A DNA stretch of 64,000 bases from Pseudisothecium myosuroides (GCA_951799445.1 OX637296.1:19840001-19904000), one strand, 5' to 3'. Numbered from the stretch's first letter, positions 1 to 11,950 are shown. A program made the numbers and translations. Notes: generated from the sequence alone by a model not told the origin.

Positions 1-225
1 AAGACTCTTTGTCACCATAGTGAGAAGTTGGCCATTGCGTATGGGTTACTGAAAACAGCTCCTGGTACACCGATTCGTATCATGAAAAACCTCCGTGTCT
101 GCGGTGACTGCCACACCGCCACGAAGTTCATCTCTAAGCTCAGGAAACGAGAAATTATCGCTAGGGATGCTAACCGATTCCATTATTTCAACAATGGATC
201 ATGCTCTTGCGGAGATTTTTGGTAA
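1..225 (+). CDS. PPR protein, C-terminal end of the DYW deaminase domain (5' truncated by window edge)
   Basis: The frame is open from base 1 and ends at TAA 223-225, giving the last 74 residues of a DYW-class pentatricopeptide repeat protein. These proteins bind organelle transcripts and carry out C-to-U RNA editing in mitochondria or plastids. Visible are the deaminase HxE signature (HSEK at residues 7-10), the zinc-binding CxxCH block (CGDCH) and the C-terminal block [14 protein letters not shown]. The final tripeptide is DFW instead of the canonical DYW, a common variant. The PPR repeats lie outside the window. An in-frame TTG at 28 is not the real start. The presence of a DYW protein means the organism edits organellar RNA. 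Confidence 0.95.
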   Translation, partial: KTLCHHSEKLAIAYGLLKTAPGTPIRIMKNLRVCGDCHTATKFISKLRKREIIARDANRFHYFNNGSCSCGDFW

Positions 226-372
226 CAGAAGTTACCCTTTGCATCCAGGTGAAACCCTCCTGCCTACTGTACAACATAATTCTTGCCATTCTACGTTTGC
301 GGGATCTGTTCTGTGAGTGATTGTTAACTGAAAATGCTAGAGCAATAGTTTAGATCACATGCGCTGTGGGGT

Positions 373-400
373 TTTAGGGTTTAGGGTTTAGGGTTTAAGG
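373..400 (+). repeat. interstitial telomere-type repeat (TTTAGGG)n
   Basis: About three and a half TTTAGGG units lie 150 bp downstream of the PPR stop codon. TTTAGGG is the usual plant telomere unit. Such short interstitial arrays (telo-boxes) also occur in plant promoters and transcript leaders. Confidence 0.75.
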
Positions 401-1651
401 TTTCTATTGTTCAGTGCAGATAGTACCTCAAGACAGTCATGGTCCTTACATCTTTTTTCGGTTCAATTTACAGGGAGTGGTGGTTTCTGCTGAAATTCTT
501 TCGGATCACAATCCAACTGTGGTTTTTCTGGGACACCACGGACCTGCCGTTACATTGAATGTAAGGCCCTATCATACTTCTGCAAATCCTCTGCTTCTAG
601 TTTCTTCTAGGTTCAGCGAATGCCTCTAGGATCTAAATGTCATAAGTCCAAATCACTCTTCTCCTGCTTATCGTCAGTGCACCCATATTTAGTTTGAGAA
701 AAATCGTGGTGACACAGCTGAGAAGTTTCTGGTATTCTCTATTGCTAAAATGTAGGTCGTGCAATGCTACTCGTATGCTAAACTGTTTCATTGTGGAACC
801 GTGACTTAATTGTTTCTTTTTTGGCAGCCACAATACCTATCCCAGCAAGCGCACTTTTAACAGTGCTTCATGATCCCATTACACGAGGGTTCAATTTTCT
901 TGGGAGTCTCTGAGTTCCGTACCGAAATTCAACGTTTGGGGTTCTTCTTTTCGCTCAATGTCATACTACGTCCATCAGCGGAGTTTGAACCGTGTTCCAA
1001 ATCTTTCACGTGGGCGGGAGTATCTGGAGTTTTTGAAGAACCAGGATGTTGAAAAACGTCAAAATTTCGCACTCTGAAGGGTGAGTGCAATCTCTATTTT
1101 TGGCTTGCACGCAAACCACTTTAATGACACAACCTAGGTGTCCAAAATATGCACATGTCTATCAACGCACCGATTGGAGGTGCTAGACCATACTCGTGAA
1201 ATGCTCACAGGGCATTGAATTGCTGGTCCTATTGCAGTAGACACAAGGTACATAGAAGTAGAAGCAACGTCGACAAGGATTGCAGTTCTCAGATTGCAAT
1301 CTAAAGGGCACTGTAGTGAGAATCTGTGCTTCTTGTCAACCAGTTTCAGCTCTGGAAACCTGAGTTCTTAATTCATTGCGTAGCTCTTTTCCACTCTACT
1401 TGACTAGAAAGAAATCGATGAGCTCGTGAACTTACATGCACATGTTTTGTGAGTTGATGCATGTTTTATAGTACTGTACACTACAACAAAAAGGATTAGG
1501 GACTAGCGATTAGATTGGTAATGAGTTGTGCCTGCAGTCCGTTTCATTTATTAATGTGAATGCGCAGCATCGGTGCATGTGCGAGTAATTCGCGCCGCTG
1601 TTTGGCCGTACGTTCTCGCTTGTTGAGATTCCGCGACTTGCGGTACGTCGA
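401..1651. other. intergenic, no gene recognised
   Basis: Mixed-composition DNA between the PPR gene and the tRNA. It probably begins with the PPR 3' UTR. Only short open frames without recognisable domains or codon bias are present. Confidence 0.5.
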
Positions 1652-1723
1652 GGGAGCTTGGTCTAGGGGTATGATTCTCGCTTCGGGTGCGAGAGGTCGC
1701 GAGTTCGATTCTCGCAGCTCCCC
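1652..1723 (+). tRNA. tRNA-Pro (anticodon CGG)
   Basis: A full 72-nt cloverleaf can be drawn. The acceptor stem GGGAGCT (1652-1658) pairs with AGCTCCC (1716-1722), with discriminator C1723. The anticodon stem CTCGC (1677-1681) pairs with GCGAG (1689-1693) around loop TTCGGGT, with anticodon CGG at 1684-1686. The T stem GCGAG/CTCGC encloses TTCGATT. The internal A box (TGGTCTAGGGG, from 1659) and B box (GAGTTCGATTC, 1701-1711) are intact. There is no intron and no encoded CCA, as expected for a nuclear gene. The sequence resembles plant nuclear tRNA-Pro throughout. Confidence 0.95.
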
Positions 1724-1734
1724 CAATCTGAAAC

Positions 1735-1738
1735 TTTT
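1735..1738 (+). terminator. Pol III terminator of tRNA-Pro
   Basis: A TTTT run 11 nt past the mature 3' end of the tRNA, the expected RNA polymerase III stop. Confidence 0.7.
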
Positions 1739-2027
1739 CCTTAATGTTGGTTTTATTTTTTGGATTTTGGAAACAAAAATTCAATGAACCATAAAATTCT
1801 AAAGGTAATAAACACCTGGAAAATGCCACTCTTTCACTTTTTCTGCCTGCACTTGGTGTGGTCCAAATGATGATATGTAAGAATGTTAGCTTCTTTTGTG
1901 AGAGAACCAATTTTAAGTCGTTTCATAAATATTTGATATTCACACTATATTCTATGAATTTTCAAGTCAAAAGTATAGAGTACATGTACGTGTTACTGAA
2001 GTCCTTTAAATGATCACCTTAAAATAG

Positions 2028-2164
2028 AAAATGTTTTGTTTTTTTTGAACAAATGGAAGAACCATTACATTAAAAAAAAAAAATACAAGGCAACAAAGCC
2101 AATAGGTTGGGCAATGAAGAGAAACAAGTACAGACTAAAGGTAAACCATAAAGGAAATGCTTTT
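2028..2164 (-). mobile_element. 5'-truncated LINE 3' end (AATGCAATGG...CCATTTGTTC-polyA family)
   Basis: On the minus strand this reads as the conserved tail of a LINE-like family, ending CCATTTGTTC followed by poly(A) (the T run before 2050). The same tail occurs near 13.47, 26.25, 27.80, 32.86 and 37.19 kb. Imperfect target duplications AAATGTTTT (2028-2036) and AAATGCTTTT (about 2155-2164) flank it. A related sequence at 28.32-28.44 kb keeps the uninterrupted site. Confidence 0.6.
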
Positions 2165-5100
2165 AATTCCAATATAGTCTGATTGGTTGTCTCAAAGAAC
2201 TCTTTGACTTTCATTAATTGCTCTTGAGAGCTTGTGGTGCTTTTGGATGATTGAAGGTGGTCATTCAATGTCCAAAAATAATAGGTGGGGGAATGGAATA
2301 AGGCAATGGCACTTTTTGGTAGGTAAATTTTAGAGTTCCATTACATATAATCACTTGAATTCTGAAAAAATGATTGATGTCAAGTGTGATATAAATGTTG
2401 TACACTTCATAAGCCAATATTCTAATTCATATTGTTTTAAGTGTGGTGGATTGTAGGTAAAGTGCATCAAATTTTTATTTCTATTTAAAAAATCAAAAGT
2501 AACCAATTGCATAATAATAGGACGCTTTTAAAACATGTTTGTAAAGTAACCACTTAAGTGTTTAAACAAATTAAAGAAACAAACTTAAATGTTTTACATA
2601 TGAATAACATTGACTTCAGATAAAGTTTACCAACCTCTAAATTAAATATTTAATCAATTGATATGAATAAAAAAAAATCTTGATGATCAAAGTCTTTCAA
2701 AGAAATATAGCTTTTCATAAAGTTGTTCTATCATCTACTTTTGACATTTGTTAATGTGGTGAATTAGATTGATTTAGTGATTGACATTTTTTTTATCAAT
2801 ATTATGTTGTTTCACTAAAAGAATGATGTGCATACTAATGTTTTCTACATGTTCGTTCACTAAAATCTTAAAAAGTTGTAGCCAATATTTTTCAATCAAT
2901 TATTAAGTATTCCATAAAATAATGAAAATCACACAAAACAATGTACTAAAAATGAAGAGCTTTTGGACATAAAAGTAAAACTTGGTATATTGATCAAGTT
3001 TGTATAAAAGATCAAGGTTGCAATATTTCTATCATGGGATTGTACTTGTCATATATATTATTGTTCTATGCCAAACCATATCATACAATACAATTTCGTC
3101 TTAGCATGGTTTGTTTAGAGGGCGATCGCAATTGCAAGTATGCTCTATGCACCTTTGCATTGGAGTTGTGTAGCCTTGCCAATTTCCATGGCCAATCATA
3201 ACTCTTGCATCCCCATATATTTCTTGGAAAAGACTCATTCTTGTATTTTAGTCCTTTAGATGAGCTAACACCATCTACAAGTGACACTTATTCTAATCCT
3301 ACAACCTCAAAGGTCAAATGACCAAAAAAAATTGATGAGATTTTTAGCAATCTCAAGAAAAATGAATCCTAAGTGGTTTTGTAAAATTTTGATGCTTTAG
3401 TTTAGTAAAAACTTTACAAATTTTCGAAATTGAAAACATAGGATAGCCTAGAGAGAGCCAGAGAGGGAAAAAGAATAAACTCCAATCCTTTCGTAAGATT
3501 GGCATAAATTAAGAGTGTGTTCATATTGAGTCCCACATATGGCCACATAATACTAGACTCACCTTGAGTAAACACCCTTGAAGCACAAAATGTCACAACT
3601 CTCATTGTTACTTCAAAAAAAAATTTACCTCTCATTGGTTGCTTTTGAAAAATTGTGGCCATTTTAATTCATAGAAATATTCATTCAAGTCCATTTTTAA
3701 GGTGTCAAAAAACGGAAAGTGTTGCAATTAGGTGTTTCAACCTTATTTAAGAGAGGAAGATTTAACGGCATGGTGCCTTTTTCAAAAAATATAAAGAGCA
3801 TAAAATCATAATTACAATTGAACACCACATACTCTTTTATTTTTGCACATGTGTGCACAAGTGATATCTACTTCACACTCACCTACAATACATTGTTGAA
3901 GGGTGGTAGAAGCCTCAAAGATGTTCAATTCTATTCAATTAAGGCTTGATTTATACCAAATCCAGAGGTGAGGGGATCAAATTTTTGAAGGTTTTGATTA
4001 GCTAAAATTGAGAAGTCTTTAGAAAATGGGGATATACCATGAAATGAGAGGTTGTGGTCTCTAAAAAGGGCCAATGACGTAGAGTGCACTTCTTTCCTAT
4101 ATGACAACAAAAAGTTTTCAAAATTTTGAGCCCGTAAGAATTATAATAAGTTCCACTTCAATGAAGCAAATATAATTTAAATTTGGGGGGATATTTTGAA
4201 ATAGGTTTTGCCATTTCATACCCTCTTAACAGTTTATACCAATTCAAAGGTCATGACCTCCAAAGGGGGAATTCACAATGGCAAACAAAGGGACTTAGAA
4301 AGGGAGACTTTTCAATTTTTTGGCTCCTTTGTTTTTGGTGTAATCTATGCCTAAATAAGGGCCTTGTAATAGTCTTTAGTATTTCTTTCATTTGTTGGTT
4401 CTCTCTTTGATATAGTTTTTTTCATTCTCAGTTGCTCCTATGTACTATGACCTTTCTTGATTGTTTTTGTATCTCTAGTTATTCTTAAGAAAACATTTTT
4501 ATCAAAATTAATCTAAATGATACAGAATTTGGGTCTTCATCAATTTCAAAATTACACACTCTATTCTCAATTAGTCTCAACTGTTTAAAAACTACAGAAG
4601 AGAGATAAACAACTTCAACCACTCTAAATAGTTGGCGTACTTGAAGAAACTATTTGCTTAGGATTCCATGTTGGACTCCAAAAAGCCAATCTAAGTAACG
4701 CCTAGACTACTTAAGGTACATTCTCACTTGGTTGTATGGAAGATGAAATAGCGGTGGTTGGTGGCAGTAGAGAGGTGTATGTTCACACCAGATTCAGGTC
4801 TTACACCTCGAACCTACGTGGAGGCCTTGTTGGCATCGCTATTAGCAGGATGTTAGCTGGAAAAGTTTCTGTTAACTTCCTAAAACTCCGGCTTTAGCAG
4901 CCGCTGTTAATTACTCTTGCAATCTAAAAAAATGAAGATTTCAGAGAATTTCGGCTTTGTAGGTGCGGTGTTTTATAGTCCCAGTGCTCAAGGTCCATTA
5001 CGAAAGAGCGCCGTCGTAAGTTCTGCCGAATTTCTCGATTTGGCTACTAGTTCCTCTTCACCAAAAATGGACATGGCAGAGTGCGCCACTGAAGGCAAGT

Positions 5101-5380
5101 TGACGGCGGCCGAGGAGAATAAATTGACAGTTCGCTTACCTGTTGGACACCCCCGTCGACAAACTGAAGATTTGCTCAGGTATATTCTCGAAGCTGACTC
5201 CCAGGTCCTGGAGAAGTTCTGTCGTCTTGGAGAAGACGGATCGTATTCTACGTTCCATATCAGACCTGCATTCACGAAGTTGTTTTCTCCATGAGATTTT
5301 CATGACATTTCAAAGCACTGACTTGCCATTCTCTTGTGTGATTTTGTGGCTTCTCTGCAGGATTACCAAAAATTCTTACG
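2165..5380. other. AT-rich intergenic DNA, possible upstream exon near 4917-5294
   Basis: Mostly low-GC sequence without convincing genes. The part around 3540-3720 resembles 28.32-28.50 kb, an old dispersed repeat. GC content and coding character rise from about 4750. An open frame runs 4917-5294, and a good splice acceptor (TTCTCTGCAG) ends at 5360, so 4.9-5.36 kb may hold 5' exons or the leader of the following transposon gene. Confidence 0.4.
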
Positions 5381-7468
5381 ATGGAAAACCGACTACAAGC
5401 ACAAATGTACAACACTCCGATCCGCCACGCAGCTCTGCCTGCCAATGGTGAGTTCCCGTTTCTGAAACGTAATTACTGTGAATGCTATGGATCGTGCCGT
5501 CCAAATACTTCCAATGTACATGCAGTATTCCACTTTCCAGTATATTGTCACAACTGTGACGGGTGTACGAAGTTAGAGAGCAGTACAATGTACGTTAAAA
5601 TCGACTACATATAGTTGAAAGAGTTCTAATGCTACCGTTCACTCCCATGTCTGTGTCCGTCCTTCTCTCCATTGCTTCAATTCATTTCAATGTCTAGTCA
5701 ATTAAGAAATAGACCTGCACAGCACAAAACCACACTCCGATGCCAAAGTAAATAACTGTCCATCAGAAGTCGACATCAGTAGTTCAAAGTTCGAATTATA
5801 CCTCATTTGTTGTCTTCCGTACATGTACTGTGCTGTAAAAATATGGTAACACCTGCGTCCAACAAGGCAGATGTCAGATGATACTGTTGAACGATGCATG
5901 TGACATACTGACAAATGAAGCATTAACTGTTTGCATGCACAGTGGCCTTTCAAGTGCCCAGCCCGCAGCTGAATCGAAGCGTCCCTCCTCCTCGACCCGT
6001 TCTTGCTCCACTCCGACCGCCCTCGAACACTGCTCAACAAGGAAATCAAAGTCAACAAAAGCGTGCTCGGAAGGATCGGGGCCCGAACTGGACTTCACAA
6101 GAAATACTTGCCCTCATTGCCGCAAAAAGAGAGATGTTTCTGCAGGACTTGGACACACTCGACGGCAGAGATCTCATGACACCAGAGAATACGAAATGGC
6201 TTCAAGTTTCGGAGACAGTCATGCGAGCGGGTTTCTCTCCATGCGTGCGCGACGGACCAGCATGCAAAACTAAATGGAATCAACTCTTACCTGATTACAA
6301 GCAAATTTCAGATTACTTGAGTCGGACGGGGAGAAATGTACCCGACTACTGGGACATTTCCCCCAATGAGCGAAAGTCTGAGGGACTGCCCAAGCAGTTC
6401 GCCCAAGACTTTTATGTGGCCATTGACGAATGGTTCGGCAGTAGGCCTCAAATAAGACCGCCTCACGTCCGAGACCTTTTGTCTCCAGCTGACGCCAACT
6501 ACCAAGGTCCTCACCATGGAAATGACGAAGCAGAAGAAGATTCGAGCGACCCCGAGACGGAGGATCCAATGGACATTGCCTTACAACAAGCAGCGGAGGC
6601 ATCTGCAGACAGCAGTCCACCCCGAACTCCACCAGTGACCCAGTCGACGGCGTCCCGTGGTCCAGCAGCATCGACATCAACGGCAACTCCCATGTTGCGG
6701 CCAATCAATTTGTCGACGCCGTCACGTGGACCGGCGCCATCAGCATCAACTGGGACTCCACTGTCCCGGCCTTTCCAAGGTGTGCCTGTTAGAGTGACCC
6801 CTCAGGTTATCTCCTCTTTTGATACGTCTGCATTTTCTCTTCAACGACGTGCAGGAAATACTGCTGTGCGTAGAAAAAGCATTTCTGGTCACACTGTCAT
6901 TGCCGAGGCCACCAAGGCGACGGGGTTGGTAATGGCGCAACACATGCAAGACATTGCTGAGAGTAGCAGAGACTTGGAGCGCTCCAAGATTGAGGTACAA
7001 CTGAAGTTATTCAGTGAACAAATGTGTTATCAGAGAGAAAAGGACCGCAGGCTGTATGAAAATGCGGCCACGGCCAACGAAAATGCCCGTTTGTCCATAT
7101 TGAAACAAGGGGAGATGGTTCATTGTTTGGCCCATTTGTCAGGCGTGTTAAGTGAAGGCTTGATGACAAGGAGCGGTCATGGTCTCTCCAGCACGCAACA
7201 AGCGGCAGAAAGACAAGACAACGCTCATGGTGTGGCCAACTATACCACTCCTCCTAAGAGCGCCTGCACAGCACCTCACTACTCCGCCAATGATAGCCGC
7301 CAGCAGCCAGAGGAAGCCACCGCCGGTGCACCAGCAAAACACAATGAACAAGACCAAGACATGCCTACAAATGAAGAACGACCTGAACTACATCCCACTC
7401 TTGCATCGACGGCCACCCCCATGGACGGCCTGCCTTCTTCTCCTACTACACCTGCAGCTGTCCTTTGA
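5381..7468 (+). CDS. PIF/Harbinger ORF1: Myb/SANT-like (trihelix-type) DNA-binding protein
   Basis: Proposed two-exon model. Exon 1 is 5381-5447, starting at ATG and ending AATG before donor GTGAGT. Exon 2 is 5943-7468, after acceptor TGCACAG. The join keeps frame and gives about 530 aa. The long second frame has no ATG near its beginning, which is why an upstream exon is needed. Near the N-terminus is a Myb/SANT-like trihelix block (GPNWTSQEILALIAAKREMF, then CKTKWNQLLPDYKQI). It is followed by acidic and Ser/Thr/Pro-rich linkers and a helical region (ERSKIEVQLKLFSEQM). PIF/Harbinger elements encode such a protein, which binds the element ends and brings the transposase into the nucleus. The transposase gene lies 331 bp downstream in convergent orientation. 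No stop or frameshift is seen. Confidence 0.75.
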
Positions 7469-7645
7469 GAACCGCAGCAAACACCTTCGACGTTCAAGGC
7501 TTCCGCCAACAGCCACAGACGTCGCCCTTTCTTTCCTGCATTATGAACGTAGGCAGATATTAGATTTTGTCATTACAGTAGTGAATAGCACTGCGCAAGG
7601 TTCCAACAAATCGTGACTTTCATGAAGTTCAATTATGTAATCCAA

Positions 7646-7677
7646 AAAAAAGAAAAAAAGAAAAAAAAAAAAAAAAT
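7646..7677. repeat. A-rich simple repeat between the convergent transposon genes
   Basis: A run of A broken by a few G between the two convergent 3' ends. It may hold poly(A) signals for one or both genes. Confidence 0.5.
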
Positions 7678-7799
7678 TAGATTAGGAAAAACAAGAGCTT
7701 CCAGTGTCCCTCTCTTTGCAAACACGATTTCATTTCTCATAACACCGCTGTGTACCACATGACACTGGAGCTTTTAGGATTGTAAGCTAACATGGATGA

Positions 7800-9269
7800 C
7801 TACTGTTGATGCTGCCTTTGAGTTGTCAGAAACCAGGCGAGTTCATTCCGCTTATCGGTGGCAATTGCAGTTGCCTCCACTTCAGGCAGCCCCTCTGGCA
7901 TCGCTTGCTCGACACCATTGCCTGCGTCTTCATCACCTGTCCCGTTATCCACAACTTCCCCATCCAGCCCCTCAGTCCGCAGCACTTCTAGCAAATTCTG
8001 AACTTCTTGGTGTGTTTGCCCCATGAGCACGTTGTGCAGAATGGCACAAGCAAGGATGACATCCGGTAGAAACGCAATACTCAAGTCGGATTTCGTTAAC
8101 AACTCCCTGAAAGTTTGTTTTAAGATGCCGAAAGCGTTCTCCACCACACAACGACCTCTGCGTAGCTTTTTGTTGAAAAGTACTTCAGCTACAGACAAGT
8201 GCGCAGCACTCCGATGAGGGACCATCAGCCACGGGAGGAGAGGGTAACCAAGGTCACCGATGAGGTAAGGTGAGAAGCCCTGTACAGTGTGATCTGCATC
8301 TACCAACCTATTGTGCATTGCCAAATCGTACAGGGTTGAACGCCGAAGGACACGAGAGTTGTTAGTGGACCCTGGCATCCCCAAGTACAGATCTAGGAAT
8401 CTCTTGTCACTGTCAACTACTGCTTGGCAATTCAAGGAGTACCCACCACTTTTGAAATAATAGTAATCCGTAGGTACATTCTGTGGTTTGGAAATTGGGA
8501 TTTGCGTACCGTCAATGGCTCCCATGACAGCCGGAAGTCCGCAAAGGGTGTAGAAATTTTGTTGTGTTGCATGCAGACGCTCACCAGTCGGCCATCTCAG
8601 TTCTTGCCTCATGCTGTCGTTGATGGCGTGAACAACTTCTCTGAGAATAGCAGACACCGTACTTTTGCCAATGGCAAACATCTCACTGCAGATGAAAAGA
8701 GAAGCACCTTGAGTCAGTTTGAACAAACAGCAAGCCACCCTGATGACCACAAGGATTGCCAATCTGTACTTTGTGTTTTTTTTCTGTACCGTTGGCCTCA
8801 GTAAATCTGCCAATGCAAAGACAGCGGGCTTCGTCATCCTAAACATTTGGACCCATCTCTTGTCATCGTATTCACTGAGCAGAAAGCGTGAGAACCAAGT
8901 CGTGGAACGGGGTTTAACCCAGTAACCGAGATCATTGTCAAAAATATTAAAGGACGTGCACAAACGGAAGTTGTGCAACGCATTGCTGATGATGTCATGC
9001 AGGTCTGTCATTGGTTCGCCAAGCCCATCCACTAGAGATTGCAAGGCATCGTCTTCATCATCTTCCTCCTGAATCGGCGGAGGTAAGTACATTGCCTGTG
9101 GAGCATTGAGTATCTGCAGCAATAGCCAGGCAGCAAAGGCTACCGCAGATTGTATGTGCATTTGCCCGTCCATAGTAGTAGCCGCAAGTCTGATGAAATG
9201 CTCTCGAAATCGCCCAAACCCTAGACCGGAGCCACAGAAGTATTTGTTAGCGAAGTTTTCAGCCTTCAT
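7800..9269 (-). CDS. PIF/Harbinger transposase (DDE superfamily, HARBI1-like)
   Basis: An uninterrupted 489-aa frame with the whole DDE_Tnp_4 core. D253 lies in GAIDGTQIPIS, D339 in LIGDLGYPLLPW and E378 in RGRCVVENAFGILK. The family block FLDLYLGMPGSTNNSRV is at about 291-307, and a helix-turn-helix-like stretch (FAIGKSTVSAIL) at about 198-209. The acidic patch around residues 67-75 is variable linker. The enzyme cuts and pastes Harbinger elements with 3-bp target duplications. M1 (9269) is the longest start; M33 (TTMDGQMHIQ) is a possible alternative. All three catalytic acids are present, so activity is plausible. Confidence 0.9.
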   Translation of the reverse strand: MKAENFANKYFCGSGLGFGRFREHFIRLAATTMDGQMHIQSAVAFAAWLLLQILNAPQAMYLPPPIQEEDDEDDALQSLVDGLGEPMTDLHDIISNALHNFRLCTSFNIFDNDLGYWVKPRSTTWFSRFLLSEYDDKRWVQMFRMTKPAVFALADLLRPTVQKKNTKYRLAILVVIRVACCLFKLTQGASLFICSEMFAIGKSTVSAILREVVHAINDSMRQELRWPTGERLHATQQNFYTLCGLPAVMGAIDGTQIPISKPQNVPTDYYYFKSGGYSLNCQAVVDSDKRFLDLYLGMPGSTNNSRVLRRSTLYDLAMHNRLVDADHTVQGFSPYLIGDLGYPLLPWLMVPHRSAAHLSVAEVLFNKKLRRGRCVVENAFGILKQTFRELLTKSDLSIAFLPDVILACAILHNVLMGQTHQEVQNLLEVLRTEGLDGEVVDNGTGDEDAGNGVEQAMPEGLPEVEATAIATDKRNELAWFLTTQRQHQQ

Positions 9270-10639
9270 CCGAAACCATGCTCGAAGACCCCATTACGAA
9301 TGACCCAGATCGTCCAACGAATCTTATTCTTTACTTTAATGGTGTACACTTTTGAGAAGACGATTGTTTTTTAATTTCGCTCAGGAAGCAAGTCTTCTTA
9401 CAAAATTAGGAAATGGAATATCATACGACGACAAAGAGAGCTCCTATGAACGGTGATAGAAGCAAGTAAAGGAAAAAAACAGGCCGATAAGGACTTCAAC
9501 AAAGTCCAATGAAGACGTCTGATATGGCGAGGGACAACAGAGGGCGGAATGGAAATGAAGAGGAGGAATTATACCTGCTGAATCGCGCTGTCGACAGAAT
9601 CCGAATTTCCGACCACCCGACGGACCCACGCGCTCCGCAGCAGCAGTCAGAGGCTTCTCAAAATTAAATGTTAACTTTGGTCGAGCGCACGAGAACCCTA
9701 ACAATCGCAGCAAACCAGGGACTCAGATGCAGTAGAAAATGTCAATGCGTTTGCCAACACGAAGTCACGGAGGACGCGCTAGGAGAATGGGAAGTGATTC
9801 GCAGAAGAAGCTGTTTGAAAGTGGAAGAAGAGCGAAAAACAAGGAGCACGAAGTGAAGCACGACCACGAGGTGAAGCAGGAGCACAGTTTCTAAACCATG
9901 GCAACGTAATTTCAGCACAATCCGAGCAGACGACGTGAGAGAAGAAGTGCAGCGACAAGGAGAAACGATTGAGGGAAAGTGCGCCGAAAACTGTGTCCCA
10001 AAGTTTAGGAAAGCGGACGTGGTGTGACCCCCCACTCAACCAAGCAGTCCTATCTGCTGAGCTGTCAAATTTCACGGTTCCCAAAATATACGTACCCCTA
10101 TAAGTGTGAACATCTCGTCACTTTTTGCCCCCATATTTTACGAAATGTAAACCTTCCAACGTCCACAGTGTGAAACCGGGTACGCCTAAAAACACGCAGA
10201 AATATTAGGATTTACAAGCGGTGCTCCATACAGCCATGTGAGAATGTACCTTTACCTTTGTAAGAAGGAAGACTCTATATTAACTAATCTAATTTGATAA
10301 GGGAGCCTGAGCATATCATTCAATAGCAATCAGCTAGGTTACCTCTTCTCCAACGGAATGATGTAGAATATTTTACATCATTTCATCCAAGGAATGAAAT
10401 GATGTGGAATACTCTACATCCATTAGTATTTAGGATAGGTGGCGATCTACACGAGACTTATCAATATTGTATACAAATAGCAACGTTAAATGTTTAAACA
10501 AAGTACAAAAATTAGTATCAGAGCTTTAAAATTTAACTTTGAAATAGTGAGCAAATAATTCACAGATAACAAGATATCTAGCCACTAGTTAGCTTTGCTT
10601 TGAAAACCATTTATTTTCTTTGTTGAGAATAGAAAGGAT
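9270..10639. other. transposase upstream region and intergenic DNA
   Basis: 9.3-10.05 kb is GC-richer than the flanks and contains only short, unconvincing frames. It is probably promoter/leader of the transposase and the right arm of the transposon. 10.1-10.64 kb is AT-rich with no recognised gene. A short direct motif (TGATGT(A/G)GAATA) recurs at about 10.36-10.42 kb. Confidence 0.4.
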
Positions 10640-11440
10640 AACTCTATATACAGAGACTTCCAAAAGTAGTTGGCCACCATATAAATCGCTCTCATAAATT
10701 GAGAAATTGGAATTGTGAAGTGACATTTGGACATGTTGTTGTACAAAAGGGATTCTACCTTCATGTGTAGTTTCACTTATAATAGGCTATTTTTAGACCT
10801 ATTATAATTTGAATGAAATTTGTATGTAAAAATGATTTTTTTGTGGGAAGTCAAAATGTTTTATTTCTTTTCATAGGAAGAATGTACATCTTGACAACAA
10901 TCACATACTAAAAGTTTCATGAATTTTGGATTTTTATTGATTGAAATATTATTGATTGAAATTTGACCTCAAAATTTGGATTCTTTTATTTTTTACTATA
11001 TGAATTGAAATAAATCAAATCAAAAATCAAAATAATATCAAATAACTATATACATCAAAAAAATATTTTTTTGCAATTTATGGAGTGAAAAATAAAAAAA
11101 GTCAAAATTTTGAGGTCACATTTCAATCAATAATATTTCAATCAATAAAAATCCAAAATTCATAAAAATTTTAGTATGTGATTCTTGTCAAGATGTACAT
11201 TCTTCCTATAAAAAAAAATAAAACATTTTGATTTTTCACAAAAAAATTATTTTTACATAGAAATTTCATTCAAATTATAATAGGTCTTAATATAGTCCAT
11301 TTTAAGTGAAACTACACGTGAAGGTAGAATTCCTTTTGTACAACAATATGTCCAAATTTCACTTTATAATTTCAATTTCTCAATTTAAGCGAGCGATTTG
11401 TATGGTGGCCAGCTACTTTTGGAAGTCACTATATATATTT
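10640..11440. repeat. 800-bp near-complete palindrome (foldback element)
   Basis: The left half (10640-11040) and the right half (11050-11440) are reverse complements over nearly their full length. For example ACTTCCAAAAGTAGTTGGCC on the left faces GGCCAGCTACTTTTGGAAGT on the right, and the match continues to a centre near 11045. The small frames at both ends are mirror copies of each other and not genes. It has the structure of a large MITE/foldback element. Target duplications were not identified. Confidence 0.75.
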
Positions 11441-11464
11441 GGGGTGGTAGGAGGTAAAATAAAC

Positions 11465-11950
11465 AATGTGGAATATGAAAAATTAGAATTCGAGTATGTA
11501 AGAGCTCAACCACTCATAGTTATATCAAATTAAAGCAGGAATTGTATTTGAAGTAAAATTTTAGACCTCATTTAGGCATAGTAGAATATTTATTTTTTCA
11601 AAACTTTGAATTCAAAAAAGTTGAGAAATCAAGTCAAATTTCATATCCAAAATTGTGTTTGAGACTTCAAGCCTTCAATCAAAAGTTATGGACAAAATTT
11701 AAAAAGGGATTGGAAAGGACATTTTTTTTTGACATTTTCAAACATCCTCTCTAAATTTTGTCCATAACTTTTGATTGGAGGCTTCAAATCTCAAACGTAT
11801 TTTTTAATATGAAATTTTACTTGATTTCCCAACTTTTTTTTAGTTCAAAGTATTTCTTGGAAAAGTTATTCTACTATGTCTAGATGAGGTCTAAAATTCT
11901 ACTCTAAACATAATTTTTATGTTTTGACAATGAGCACTGAAGCTCTCATC
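11465..11950. mobile_element. AGAGCTCAACC foldback element, copy 1
   Basis: An inverted-repeat element with arms containing AGACCTCATTTAGGCATAG and CAAAAGTTATGGACAAAAT. The right arm repeats these in reverse complement. A second copy lies at 22432-22900. It directly abuts the 800-bp palindrome. Confidence 0.65.

Larger units (their letters stand above)
5381..9269. mobile_element. PIF/Harbinger DNA transposon, two-gene core (termini not resolved)
   Basis: ORF1 (Myb/SANT-like, plus strand) and the DDE transposase (minus strand) form the two-gene set of PIF/Harbinger elements. Both frames are open, so the copy could be young and autonomous. The coordinates given are only the gene core. I looked for terminal inverted repeats with a 3-bp TWA duplication around 4.6-5.4 and 9.3-10.3 kb and found no convincing pair. 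Confidence 0.7.

Noticed and set aside
5878..7616. Additional frames on both strands within the Harbinger ORF1 region
   Set aside because: They overlap the Myb/SANT-like frame, which alone has recognisable domain structure.
4768..10106. ATGTTCACAC inverted pair as possible Harbinger termini
   Set aside because: Only 10 bp match, no flanking TWA duplication, and the motif is not at a sequence boundary.
10585..11533. Two similar small frames (10585-10776 minus, 11306-11533 plus) as a gene pair
   Set aside because: They are the two arms of one palindrome, so the similarity is structural.
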